Shown one piece after another: positions 52,890-64,000 of a stretch of DNA of 64,000 nucleotides. The position numbers and the translations under genes are program-made. The stretch's first letter is position 1, and each line of letters opens with the position of its first letter. The DNA is from Favolaschia claudopus (taxonomy: Eukaryota; Basidiomycota; Agaricomycetes; Agaricales; Mycenaceae): NCBI GenBank assembly GCA_037176885.1, contig JAWWNJ010000047.1, positions 1,364,001 to 1,428,000 on the forward strand. Direction: 5' to 3'. The notes beneath the pieces were generated by a model, which saw nothing but the letters and a program-made list of their open reading frames with translations, did not search any database and was not told where the DNA came from.

Positions 52890-55800
52890 ATGCAAGCGCT
52901 CTTCTCACGCGCGCGCACGGCGTCGACGCCGTCCAAGTCTAAACACATCAAAAACAACAAAAACGACAACAACAAAGACCACCCGCCTCTCCCGCCGCTC
53001 TCCACCGGCGCCGTCAGAGCACACACCGTCGGGGATCGCGAGATGGGGTACGCGGGGTATGGGTACGGCGCGGGGTATAATGCGGACGGCAATTACGGGG
53101 GGAGTAGTGGCGCGAGGCCAAGGTCGTCGTCGCTCAATTTGGCTTCCGTGCAAGGGGGAGGACAAGGACAAGGGCAAGGACATCAAGAGGTGGGGTTCCT
53201 CCCGACGATACTTCCCGCGGACCCACACGTCCCCTGGGCTGGCTCAGCGTCCGCCACCGCACCCCCCACGCCCTCGTCCCCCGGCGGGTTCCTCCCACCC
53301 CCGCCTTTAGGGCACTCCTCCTCTACGGGACCACGCCAGTCGTACGGCCTCCTCAGCGCGGCGCGGGACACAGTTCTTGGACTTCCCGATGTGGGGCGGC
53401 TGGTGAATGTGGTTTGTGCGCAGCTGGAGGCGACGGGGGTGGCGACGCCGTTTGTGTTTTCGAGCTTGGCGTTGGATGTGCGGAAGGCGGGGGTGGTGAG
53501 GCTTGTGAATGCGTTTTTGAAGACTTGTGAGGGTGCGTTTTTTGCTTCCTTCGTTTCTTCGCTTTCGTCGCTTTCGTCGCTTTCTTCGTCTCTTCGTCCC
53601 TTCGTTCTCTATTTTCCTTTCTCTTTATCTTCCTTCGTTTTTCACTCATCGGCTATATACATATCTAATCTACTCTTACTCCCGCAGGCACCTCCCCCTC
53701 CCCCCAATCCGAATCCCGCTTCGCAGACGAAGCCCGATTCGCCTCCGCCCACGAGCTCGCCATGTGTCTGCGCTGGGGGCTCTCGCGGGTCGTAAGGGTC
53801 GAGGGAGGAAGGGAGGTGAGGGGGTTGTTGAGTATGGCGTGGTATGAGAGGTGGAGGGAGGAGGAGGCTGGTGAGTGGTTTCTTACTTTTATTCTTACTT
53901 GTATCCTTCCCCTTCTTTGCCTCCCTTTCGTCCCTCCTCCTTCCCCAGCATTCCCATCCACATCCCCGTCGCCTCGCCTCCCCCTTCTCTCCCCTTCTTC
54001 CGTCTTCCGTTCTTCCTCTCCCCCGTCCTCGCCTCCCCCATGTCTCTTTTCTCTTTTCTCCCCTACTCCCCCATCTCTCCTTCTCTTTTTACAATAACCC
54101 CGCTGACCTTTTTGCAGCCGCCTCCTACCCCCCAACAGCCTTCACCCTCTTCCTCACCTCGCCCACCTCCCTCCCCCCCAGTCTAGCCCCCTACCTCGCG
54201 CCGATACTGCTGCCGCTGTTTGCGCTTTGTAATAAGCTGGTGGCGCATAGGTGCGTGGTTTTGTCTTCCTCCCTTATTCCTGCGACTTTGTTCTTCTTCT
54301 TCCCTGTCTTTCGTTTTTCTTCTTCTTCTCCTAAGAATTGAGTATCTTGAGATGGCTGACGCCCCCCTTTCTTCTAGCAACGAATCAGGCCACACACCCC
54401 CCACCCTCGGCGGCGTCGTCGGGCCTGTACTGTTCGGGCTTGGGCGCAGGGTCGGGTGGAATGTGAGTCCGGTGCATGCGAACGGGAAGAAGAAGAGCGA
54501 GAAGGAGATGGAGGTGGAGGAGGTGCTGTGGCCGGGGGTGGAGGATTTTGGGCGGTTTGGGGTGGTTTATGAGGTGTGTCTTCGTCGTTTTGCGCTTTTC
54601 TTCCATACCATTTCCTTTTTCTTCCCTACCCCGTACCGATACCCTCCTCTTCTTCTACTCTCTTCGCTCCCGTTTACCCTAGATTACATCACGCTCCTCG
54701 CTCGTCATCTCCCTCCCTTACCTCCTTCGTTCTTCGCATCCGATTTATTCGATATCTGCTGCATATAGCTTCGTTTACCTGGTATCCGCCGCCTTTGCAC
54801 GTCTTCTCCTTGTCCTCCTCCCTCTCCCCTGCTCCTCCTCACCTCACCTTGTCTCGTCTTCCGACTCCCCTACCCTTCTTCGTCTACCCTTCTCTTTTCC
54901 CCCATTCTTACCGATCTCCCTGTTCCCCCTACCTTCCTCCTCGCCTCCTCCTCGCCTCCTCCTCCCCCCTCCTCCCTTTCTCCCCCCAGCTTCCCGCTTT
55001 TCTTCTCCCCTCCTCCCCTCCCATTCTCTCTTCTCCCTTCTCCCCCTTGCTTACTTTATACTAACATTTTCACAGGAATACCTCCGCTCCGCCCGCGCAG
55101 CCGAACACCTCCTCCTTGCCTCCATCCGGGAGGGCATCGTGGGCGCTGAGGGGAGGGGGTTGGGCGGGCCAACGAGGCTGAGGGAGTGGGTGAAGATGTA
55201 TCCGGCGAGTTTGGAGAGTGGTGAGTGGTCTTTTCGGGGTCTTGGTGTTGTCAGGGTGGAGGAGGAGGAGGAGGTGGTGGGACGTTCGGAGGCCAAGGGC
55301 GAGGAAAAGGAGGTGCTGAACGTCAGCAGCGCATGAGAGCTGGAGGACATGACCGACCTTGGCGTGGCAGTGGAAGTGGAAAGCGAAGGTCATTGCGACG
55401 GTGCTGGGCGTCTCGTCAGTCCAAGGCGACGACGTGGAGGCTGGAGACACGTTCCTTGGAGTACTGCTGCGCGTCACAGTCTCTATCTCTCTCGTCTCCC
55501 TTATCTTCTTCGTCATCGACACTAATATCTTTTCAGCCAAAACCACCGGCCCACGGCGTGGTGCCAAAACCACCCGCATCGTCCACGTCCGCCGCAACGT
55601 CCGCAGCTACTCCACCGACCTCGTCCGCAACGGCTCCACCTGGGCCTCCTCCTCCTCCTCCGGCACCGGCCCCAACGACTGGGCCTCCTCCAAAGCCTGG
55701 CGCAACATCCTCGCCGGCGGCGCCGGCTCTCCACGATACGCCGAATCCTACCGCAAGCGCATGGACCTCGGCGTCGGCGTCCACCCCTCCACCTCATCCT

Positions 55801-58368
55801 TGTCCTCGTCGTATTCGTCTGCGACCTCAAGCGCCCCGACGACCTATGGTTTCAGCGGCGGGGGTGGCGGCGGCGGAGGTGGGAATCACAGCACGTATAA
55901 TCTGAGTGCGCCGTCGACGAGCAGTTTGGGTAGCGGGGAGGATGCTGGGGGGGCGTTTAGGAGTTTGACGGATTTGAAATGGGGGGAGTTTGAGAGTCTT
56001 GGGTTTGGGAGTGGGGTTGGGGTGTCGTCGCCTGGGGGTGCGGGGGCGGGGGAAGGTGGGATTGAGACGAAGCTGAAGTTTGATTTGACGGAGAATGCGA
56101 GGGCTGTGAGTGTTTTCTTGCTTTTTCGAGGCGATGTGGGATTGATGAAGATTTGATTGTAGGAACGGATGGCGAAGCGCGAGACGCTTTCGTGGAACGA
56201 CTTCTCTACTGCTGGGTTCTCGAGAGGCGACGCTCCGCTTAGTGCGACGCTGCAGTTTTCCGCCCCGTTAACGATTTCGCTTTCGTCGTCGACGTCATCG
56301 AATAAGGAGCTCAATGCGGAGTTGACACGTAAACTTCGGAAAGCGCACAAGGCGCTGCCTGCGTTTGGATGGGATACGGCGCCGGTGCTGGGGCCGGAGG
56401 AGGTCATCGAGGAGTCGTTTTTGGATGTATTTTGCGATTTGCTGTGCGGTGGGGGGTGGATGGAGCGGGCTGCTGGCGTTGGAGGTCCGACGGCGGAACT
56501 GGCGAAGGAGTGTTCGTGGGCTTTGGTGAGTGCTGTTTTACCGCTATTTTGAGGACAATGCTGATCATACCTTGTAGGTGGAGTATAAATCTCGAAGCGG
56601 GGCGGCTCAGGATAGCGGGACGACGGTAGTGCTCTTTGAAGAGTTTGTGCCGCGCGAGTATCGGCTTGCGCTGGCGGGAGCTGCACCGCCGGGGTCTCGT
56701 CGTCGGCTGCCTGCGCTCTTCCAGCCTGGGTCGACGCCTGCGTTGGGCGGCAAGACGTGGAAACAGGCCGCGACGCTCAATGGTCGTCCGTATGTCGTTG
56801 GTGCTACCCCCGCTGTTACTGGAAGCACGCGCGAGCTAGACTTCGAGTCGATGATTCGGGGTGGCGGTGGGACGAAGGTGCTGTCTCTCGGTCGCGATAA
56901 GGACCGGAGGAGTACAGGCCCCGTAAGCCCCGAAGTCGCCTCGCCTCGTCCAGCGCCGCTCGTTAGGACACGGAGCGCTGAGACGCAAGGGTCGAGCACG
57001 GAGAACAGTAGTCTTGATAAGAAGGAGCGACGACAAAGTGCTCGTTTTCGGCTGCCAGGCGGGATGATCCCCGGACCTAGTCCTGGCGGCGGAGGCGCAC
57101 GCGTGCGTGCGGGGATGGCGCCGGCGGAGTCTGCGCCCGTGGACTTTGAGACCCGGTTGGCTGGGGAGAGCGACGATGAGGAGACGGTGCGGGATAAGGA
57201 TTTGGAGGCGGCGCGGCAGAAGAGGAGAGAGAGTGCGAGTGACGCGTGGGTGGATATCCTTGTGGGGAGCATGTCGGGTCGACGTATGGGCTCGCAGGAT
57301 GCGGAGATGCCGAGGGGCAGCGCTAGACGCAGGGGTGGTGTCGTCATTAAGGATGACCCCGATTTGGCTGGGCTGGAGGCGGCGCAGGCTTTGGCCGCGG
57401 AGACGATTGGGAATCGAATTAGCCGCGAGTTTAGTCCCGATCCGGTGGAGGAGGAGATGGAGAGAAGGAGGGTGCAGCGTGCGAGGGAGCGTGAGGATGA
57501 GAGGTTGCGGGATTCGGATGTCGTGGAGATTGAGCGCGTTCCACGTACTAGTGAGCAGTCGGATCGGAGCGAGGCTAGCGATGGATATGGGCCAGCTACT
57601 GACGAGGAAGATCATACGCCTGCCTCGGGCCCGCAGGGGAATGTCGCTCTCTCGGAGCGTCAGGAAGCACGTCAACAGCGGAGGCTGGGATACTTCGATC
57701 TGCATCCCGAGCGAAGGCCTCCTTCCATTGCGACGCAAGATGACGATCCTCGTAGCCTTCTCAGTGGGACCGATAGCGACGAGGAGCAGGAGGTCGAGGT
57801 CACTGTTCCTCGTAACCTTGATCTCACTCCCCGAAACCCTGAGACCCCCATCCGTCCGCTGCCCACACCCACCCGCGCTACGCCAGTCTCTCCCGTCTCA
57901 CCCGCCGAAGTCTCTCCCGCTAGCAACGGTCATGCCAACAACGGTAACGTAGTCGCCGCCCCCAAGCCTACGTCCGCCGGATCCGCTAGCAAGACCTCCG
58001 CACTCATCGATATGTTCCGCGAACGCGAGCGCGGTACTCCTCCGGCCAAGCCTGCTGGACCCGTACCGCCGTCGAAGCTTCCTGTACGCACAGCGTCTCG
58101 CGAGGCTCCGCCTGCGCATACACCCAGTCCGCCAGCCAAGCCGCCACTTCCCAAGACTCCACCTACGCCAGCAGCTGTCGGACTCCCCAAGTCGCCTGCG
58201 CCGGTCTCCCCATCGGCACCGGCCCCGTTACCTGCGGGTGCGCTGGCGCCACCGATGCTTGACCCTCCGCCCCCAATTGCAGTGGAAAGCGGTCGTGCAA
58301 GTCCCGGGCGATACATCCATGGTGCTCCTCTGCACAACGTCCTTGAGGAGGAGGAAGAAGAGGTCTAG
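52890..58368 (+). CDS. Msb1/Mug8-domain protein (RhoGAP-like cell-polarity regulator)
   Basis: Eight exons: 52890-53532, 53688-53870, 54118-54250, 54378-54573, 55076-55220, 55537-56105, 56163-56525, 56578-58368; 4023 nt, 1340 aa. After a disordered, glycine-rich start, the segment LGLPDVGRLVNVVCAQLEATGVATPFVFSS, then RFADEARFASAHELAMCLRWGLSRVV, matches the Msb1/Mug8 region, a RhoGAP-fold module found in yeast Msb1 (bud emergence, Cdc42/Rho1 signalling) and fission yeast Mug8. The second half is a long charged, proline-rich tail (PPSKLPVRTAS, PPAKPPLPKTPP), likely SH3-binding. Five introns are unusually long for this window (155, 248, 127, 502 and ~316 bases) and strongly C+T-rich; the last of them skips a 319-base stretch whose coding potential is uncertain. 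Family assignment rests on motif memory. Confidence 0.8.
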
Positions 58369-58820
58369 GACCCACCAACCCCCCACCGCCAAGTCAAAAT
58401 CATGCCAGCGCCGCATAAATAAGCTTTAAAAGTCGCCGATCAGCGCATCTCCATATTTCCTTCCTATCCTCGCCATCATATGCTTCCCTATCCACCATCC
58501 CATTTAGAGTCCTATCCACTTACTTATTCTCCAGCACGGCATCGTATACCCCATCGAGTCCGGATACTGCTGCTCTTTTTCTCTTACGTTTTCCATATGG
58601 CAGATTTGCGTGCGCTGCGCCATCGATACATACACTCATTAGTTTCTTTGTCTGGCGATATTACACTGTGATTTTTATATCTCGTCCTCTCTTTTTCGGT
58701 CGTAGGAATACCCGCAATATGTTATCCAGCTCTCACTTGCCTGTTTTTATGATACATAAAATAAAATGTTGGTTTTCCTGGGTTTTTCGCTCGAAAAGGC
58801 TCGTGACTTTGTGACTGTCC
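58369..58820. other. Intergenic, 3' UTR and promoter
   Basis: 3' flank of the Msb1/Mug8-like gene and upstream region of F-box paralogue 4. No gene. Confidence 0.5.
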
Positions 58821-58832
58821 GTGACAAGTCAC
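58821..58832. promoter_or_regulatory. GTGACAAGTCAC near-palindrome
   Basis: One-base variant of the palindromes at 6190 and 48130; ends 34 bases before the ATG at 58867. Confidence 0.55.
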
Positions 58833-58866
58833 ATTCTGCTCTGTCGCTCTTCCATTGGTCTTCCAA

Positions 58867-60454
58867 ATGCATCCATGCCTCCACATTGTCGAAGTCTTGG
58901 AGATGATCTTCAGCAAGTTTGACGACCGCAAGGGGCGCGCCACCCTGGCTCGCCTGGCCAGAACCTGTAGGACTTTTAGTCCTGGTGCTCTCGATCTGCT
59001 TTGGAAGGCGCCAGGCTCATTGGATCCAATTTTGGGATTATTTCCTGCAGATTTGGTTGCCCTGCGTCCCACCGAAGGCCGGAAGCTCCAGTGGGTACGT
59101 GTCGCTCCCTTTTGCGATTATCTCGCAGTCGACGCAGACCAACTCTGACATTTTCCGCTAGGAAATCTTGCGACCCATAGCATTCAACGACTGGGACAGG
59201 GTCGCTGTATACACCCCCAGAGTGAAATCTTTTCATCTTGGTTTCTCCACACTCGAAAGGACGTTGAAGGTACTGCCCGTTCTCGGCTTCTGCTCGCCGC
59301 GGGGGTTGATATTCCCCAATCTTCGATATCTTGGGTGCACTTTCGTCACTATAAATCCTGCCCTGATTCGACCGTTCTTGCCTGCCGGCCTGGAAGAATT
59401 TTCCCTTATCTGTCAGGCAGATATTGAATCATTGTCTATCATTTCTGTCCTTGGCGATCTCTGCCCCGGTCTGAAAACAGTTACAATCCACCTCGCGAAT
59501 TCGGAATCGAATGATCCCAAGCCCTCGCTTTCAAATTTGTTGCACACGTTGCGTCGTCTGGTGTCCTTGACCATTGACATGCCAGACGCAGCCGACATAG
59601 CCCATCTTGGTCAACTTTCTACGCTCAAAACGTTACGGCTGGGGACCCTCCCTCACGGATTATCTTCGCTTCCAGTCCCGTCGTACCCCCTGTTTCCAAA
59701 TTTGGTCGAACTCCGCATCTCACATGTGGGAATCCAAAGCGCGATCGCGTTTCTAGCGTTCTGTGCAAACACCCCCTTGGCCTCGCTTCGACTGAACTTC
59801 GCGTCACCTTCAAGTGACGCAGACGTTGCACGTTTTTATTACGCGCTGAAGTTGGCTTTCGCGCAAGATTCTCTTCGGGTACTTCGCATAGTGCATTCGG
59901 CCGAGGTTATGGCACGCAAATCGTTGCGAATTCTCGCCAGTTTCGAGCAACTCCGTGAACTAGCCATCTCCGCCGCGTCGTTCGAATTCGACGACCAAAC
60001 GATTGGTAACCTCGCTACGTCCTGGCCTTTTCTGCAAAAAATGGACTTCACGGTCTGCACCTTGGACATTGACGTGGACCCTCCAATCACACTGCATGCT
60101 TTGCGCCTGCTCGTTCGACACTGTCCCATGCTCCATTTCTTGCATCTCGAAGTTGACGCAAGCCAAGTACCACCAACTGAACCGACACGAATCGGACTAC
60201 ACTCTTTGGAGCGCCTCGACGTTGGGTGTTCCAGAATTTTACACGCACCATCTGTTGCGCGTTATCTTTCAGGCTTGTTTCCCAAGCTGGAGTCCATCAC
60301 CACCGATCGTGAGTACGAAGACAACGACGACCCGGACGAGATCGCAGCGAATGAGGTTGCGATCGAACGCCACCGACTTTGGAAGCAGGTCGAAAGCGAA
60401 ATTCCAGAATTCGTGGCCGCCCGAGAGGAGGAACGCCCTCGCGATCCGCTTTGA
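58867..60454 (+). CDS. F-box-like / leucine-rich repeat protein (paralogue 4)
   Basis: Exons 58867-59094 and 59162-60454, 1521 nt, 506 aa. Starts MHPCLHIVEVLEMIFSKFDDRKGRATLARLARTCRTFSPGALDLLW, with the intron at the paralogues' position (donor after ...LQW). Leucine-rich repeats, then an acidic patch (NDDPDEIAAN) and LWKQVESEIPEFVAAREEE, the family ending. An upstream in-frame TTG was not used as start. Confidence 0.88.
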
Positions 60455-61174
60455 TTCGATTGGTATGTGGAGTTTATATTCGGCGTGATAGTGGTTTCAG
60501 TTCCTTATTCCGCATTTAATACAGGTTTCCGACAGTGAATGAGGCAAGTGACTTCAGTCGCGTGTGCAACAAATACGATATATGATCCTCAATTGCAATA
60601 TGTTAGGGCGATGAGTTTGCCCAGGAGTAGTATGTATTGGGAAGCGCCCGCACAGTTCTGGGTGGGACTCAGGACGACGTCGGACGGTATGTTAATCAAC
60701 GTGCATATAACTTTCCATGTACCGATTTGTCTCGAGAACCGGCTGCTTTCACAGTCGAGGATGAAGCTTCGATGAAGTACGGTGAGAAGGCGTGACTATT
60801 CGAATCGTTACGTCATGCCACGCATTCTCTTCCGACTCCCACTGGCCAGTCGCAACCAACTTTTGTACGAGGCAGCACCAATCGCGTCGGCTTTGAATCC
60901 CAGGATGCTGTCTACTCTGGCTCAAAACTCCTGCGCAGTCCTACCAACAGATGTGACGCGGGTTGAAGAGTCGCCGGTGGCCACACTGAACTTCTTTGGC
61001 GGGACCCAAAACGCGAATTCGAATTTCGGAGGACCTCTCCGACTTTCAAGACGCCGTGGACTGTGTCTTTAACTGGTCTATCGATCCTCTAGTAGTAAGT
61101 TTACAAAACAGCTATGCTAAACGTGCTCCAGATATGAACTTCTCAATTTGCAATAAATTCTAATGCCGCAACCT
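60455..61174. other. Intergenic, no supported gene
   Basis: Two short plus frames (60539-60775, 60782-61072) may be remains of a lost gene, but neither has a motif I recognise. Intron-like GTATGT..TTTCACAG at about 60685-60749. Confidence 0.4.
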
Positions 61175-63746
61175 TCACGCTTGTGTCACTGGTCGCACTA
61201 ACATCGGAAGCTGCACCCCCGCCTCAGGCTCACTGAATAACGTCGGCCCCGCCGTGACGCGTACGATCTTCTTCCCGACATCCTCCGCCGGAACTGCGAG
61301 CTGGAACTCAAAATTCCGGATGAGGGTGAATAGTAGGGATTTGATCCTTTCAGATCCGTCAGTCGGTGCAAAGAGTAAGAGACGGAACGGAATCTGATAA
61401 TGGACTCACTCAACCAGAGAAAACCTATAACCGATGCATCCCCGTGGCCCACCGATGAAGGAGATGACTTGTCCCCAAACACCCGGGATGTCGTTTTCAA
61501 TCGGTTTCTCCCATCGTTCGGGTCTGTGGGTGGGTGAGTGGGTGTCCTATCAGCACCGAAACGGAGTTGAAGAAGGTCTACAGTCGCAAGGAAGGACGGA
61601 AGATGAACAACAAGCCGAAGAGTAAGGGAAGATGGCCGACGGTGATTCAACTCCGCAGTCAAGAAAAAACACAGGCAACGGAGCGTCGGAAATTTTACTT
61701 ACCTGAACTCCTTCGCGTCAGGTCCCCAGATGCTCGGATCCAGGTTAATCATCGACATGGGAATGAAGACTTCTGTTCCTTTGACGATGCTGCGCAGAGG
61801 AAAAACCAGCGAAGATCGACGTCGGATTCCTGGCCGGAAACAACGCAATACTCACGGAACAGAATGGTGGAGGTTGCCGGTTTCATCCGTCCAAGGTGTT
61901 TTGAGAGGTAGAAGGTCGTCGCAGAATGCTTCACGGACTGGAAAATTTGGAGGCGATGTCAGAGCTATCAATCAAAATGAAGGCTGAAAAGTCACCGTTG
62001 TGCGGTACAGGTCCGTGTACACGAAGGCCTTCTCGGACAACACAGTCGAGGTATGAGAGCTCGTTCAACTGATCCATGGTGGGACTGTCTGTGGCCAGAG
62101 ACCCCAGTTCTGCACGTAACCGATTCTGGGAATCCATATTTTGCGACAAGGCGAACAGCGTCCAGGTCACTGTTGTGCTGAGCGGTTGAAGATTTGAGGA
62201 ATATTTTCAAGTGGAGAGAAACCGTCATTCACCTAGTCGTAACATGGCCAGCAACCAGGAAGGTAATTATTTCTACAACTCAATTCACGTTTTCTGATGC
62301 GCAGTGAATGGCAGTGAACTCACGAGCTAAAACATCTTCGTCCGACATACGCTGATGTTCGGGAATCTCTTTCGATGTATTGGCACGTACAAGCAAGCTC
62401 AACAGGTCTCGCGCGCGATTTGTTTCAAATGCTGAAGACTCTGCGATGTCGCGCTTACTGTCATCTAAAATCTTCATTCCAATGCGACTCATCTCTGCTC
62501 GCGAGCCCGCACGCATACGTTCGTTGCGCGTACTCTGTGCGAGTTATATCAATATTGGAATCGAGTCTAACATCAATATGACTGAACTCACGACGTTGCG
62601 CAGAATCGGATATGTTCCCTGCAGAAAATCCAGAGGACCGAGTTCAACTGCAAGAAGCTTTTCAAATGTCGTCAAGATCTCGTCCTGGGGGTCTCCAGGT
62701 TTGGTGCCCGTAGCGTTGATATCACGGCTAAAACCTGACAAACAGTGTATTGAATGGCAGACGTTAACATTGTTAACGCAAATGCGTACCAGCGAGTCCA
62801 ATAATATCAAGAGTAACCTTGTGAAGCCATGTGCTCATATCAAGTCTAGCAACTCCCCCGTTCCGGCTGATTTCGACGGTGAAAATATCTCGGAGCTGCA
62901 ACGAGGGCGTGAGATGGTTCAGGTAGAATCCTCAAGGATATTCACACCTGTTGCGATTTTCTGATGAATATATGCGTCAGATCGCGAACTTGTGGCCATC
63001 CGAACGCAGGCGCCTGGAGGACAATAATTCGATGAAGGTTGTTCATGATGAGTCAAAAACGAAAATTTACCATGATTTTTCGCTATTCAACGTGGAACAT
63101 CAGACCTCGATGTACTTACTGACAATATAGCAGCCGGAGGTTCAAACCTGATTTCGGTGTACAGTACCCTCCGCCGAGGTGAGACCTTCATACATACGCG
63201 ATCTTCCGTTAATCGCACGGTCTCGAACAGAATATGCCATGGCCCACCTGGGTTTCCTGTCATGCGTTCGAGGAAATAACGGGCCGGCGTCGTCTTGCGA
63301 TATATTTGATTGTTGAATAGAACGTGGTGCACGGCTTTCGTGTCGATCGTGTAGACGCTGGCGGTTCCCTTGACCGACCGAGTCAGTTCAACGAACTTTC
63401 AGTGGGCGGACGGTGATTGAGACTCACGAAAAATCCAGATATCTTCATGGTAGGTCCGAACTGCCTGATCCATTGTTCCTCGATACATTGACCCGTCTGC
63501 AGAAAACGATGAACGTTATTAATATTTTGTTGAACCGGTTGAGTAAGGATCAGGATGAAAAGTACGCGCCGCACTGCGAATTTCGCTCCTTACTTCTGCG
63601 TAGCTTCCAGTGAGCCAGTCGCGAGGCTTTGGGCCCGCCATGTTACGAAGAGGCGATGAGGTGAGCTTCGACGCACAGATGCATTTGACGATACAGAAAA
63701 CCAGGAAAATGGCAAAAATCGAGAATGATAATTGGACGCCGAGCAT
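61175..63746 (-). CDS. Cytochrome P450 monooxygenase
   Basis: Fourteen exons from the ATG at 63746: 63746-63594, 63496-63428, 63368-63248, 63185-63148, 63013-62948, 62895-62790, 62734-62592, 62534-62324, 62272-62233, 62177-61996, 61937-61856, 61789-61703, 61523-61410, 61346-61175; 1584 nt, 527 aa. N-terminal ER anchor [19 protein letters not shown]-helix E-G-L-R (about 365-368), PERW (about 434-437), heme loop [10 protein letters not shown] (Cys about 462). Two oddities: the I-helix reads AGHVTT where fungal P450s of this type have AGHETT or AGxDT, and at the 63148/63013 junction HRNQ joins APAFG directly, about five residues short of the usual H-(R/K)-x-Q-R-x-x-x-x-PAFG. The protein may be enzymatically unusual, inactive, or slightly mis-modelled at that junction. 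Confidence 0.88.
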
Positions 63747-64000
63747 ATCGCTGGGGGAAACGGGGATTTTTGGTCCAGCGGGCGATTATTTATCGGTGAG
63801 TACCAGGAAGTCCGCCTCGGGAAGCTGATCCCGGATAATCGTAAACCAACTTCGCGACGCATGATTCCTTGCGCATGATATCGGTTGACTATCGTGCCGA
63901 CGTGCTATATTTAGTTTTTTTTTTTTTTTGCCTCGAAGGCTTGGAAGTTGGCTGTCCTCGAATCCTCGCGTGCTTGCTTGATCCGTAATGCTGTCATTTT
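63747..64000. other. Window end, promoter of P450
   Basis: A T15 run at about 63918-63932; no gene seen. Confidence 0.5.

Noticed and set aside
52372..53310. 312-codon plus-strand frame
   Set aside because: Overlaps exon 1 of the Msb1/Mug8-like gene in another frame; low complexity.
56607..57738. Minus-strand frames of 246-300 codons
   Set aside because: Antisense to exon 8 of the Msb1/Mug8-like gene, produced by its GC-rich codon bias.

Overview
This window is nuclear DNA of an Agaricomycete-type (mushroom-forming) basidiomycete. I infer this from the gene architecture (many introns of about 45-70 bases with GTNNGY donors and CTNAY..CAG acceptors) and from families that are typical of Agaricomycetes: two DUF6593-like genes, expanded F-box/leucine-rich genes, a MYND-finger protein, an NLR-like STAND ATPase, a GIY-YIG-type T5orf172 protein and a multi-TM orphan family. 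I rebuilt exon chains by reading frame and splice signals. For almost every gene listed the summed exons are a multiple of three and join family motifs cleanly, but none has been checked against RNA.

Layout. 0-3.4 kb: a T5orf172 gene, minisatellites, two arrays of GTGGGG..CCCCAC palindromes and a tRNA-like sequence. 3.4-9 kb: a secreted type-B carboxylesterase (minus), an F-box protein (plus) and a decayed orphan. 9-14.2 kb: a MITE-like element, a DUF6593 gene (minus), and a multi-TM gene (minus) that carries a 771-bp transposon at an exon/intron junction. 15-25 kb: a C2H2 zinc-finger gene, an orphan module protein, a frameshifted DUF6593 copy, a MYND protein, an F-box protein and a 5'-truncated cupin copy. 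25.6-30.4 kb: GC-rich repetitive DNA with no convincing gene. 30.5-34.3 kb: an F-box gene interrupted by a 1014-bp transposon, and the intact cupin gene. 36.4-47.3 kb: an NLR-like STAND/TPR protein, a serine carboxypeptidase, a heme peroxidase, a short F-box gene and translation factor eEF1B. 48-60.5 kb: two more F-box paralogues flanking a family of repeated, probably Pol III-transcribed, structured RNAs and a large Msb1/Mug8-type protein. 61-64 kb: a cytochrome P450.

Most interesting signal. Two non-autonomous DNA elements (12371-13141 and 31847-32860) share TATGG termini, 6-bp target duplications ending in G on the coding strand, and subterminal repeats. Their ends carry splice signals: the last G of the duplication plus TATGG makes a GTATGG donor, and in three of the four ends a CAG lies 13 nt from the element end. 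In the F-box gene, splicing at these sites removes the element, adds exactly 18 nt and keeps the frame. In the membrane-protein gene the new donor pairs with the old acceptor and removes one codon. This looks like an introner-type, intron-generating transposon. Second: at least three tandem copies (plus one 3'-half copy) of a ~125-nt RNA with a T-arm-like hairpin followed at a fixed distance by a T-run. Third: a 12-bp palindrome GTGACAWGTCAC upstream of three paralogous F-box genes.

Functionally the genes are a mixture: secreted hydrolases and oxidases (carboxylesterase, carboxypeptidase, peroxidase, P450, cupin), fast-evolving F-box and NLR-like proteins, and conserved housekeeping genes (eEF1B, Msb1/Mug8-like). 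There is no sign of a single biosynthetic cluster.
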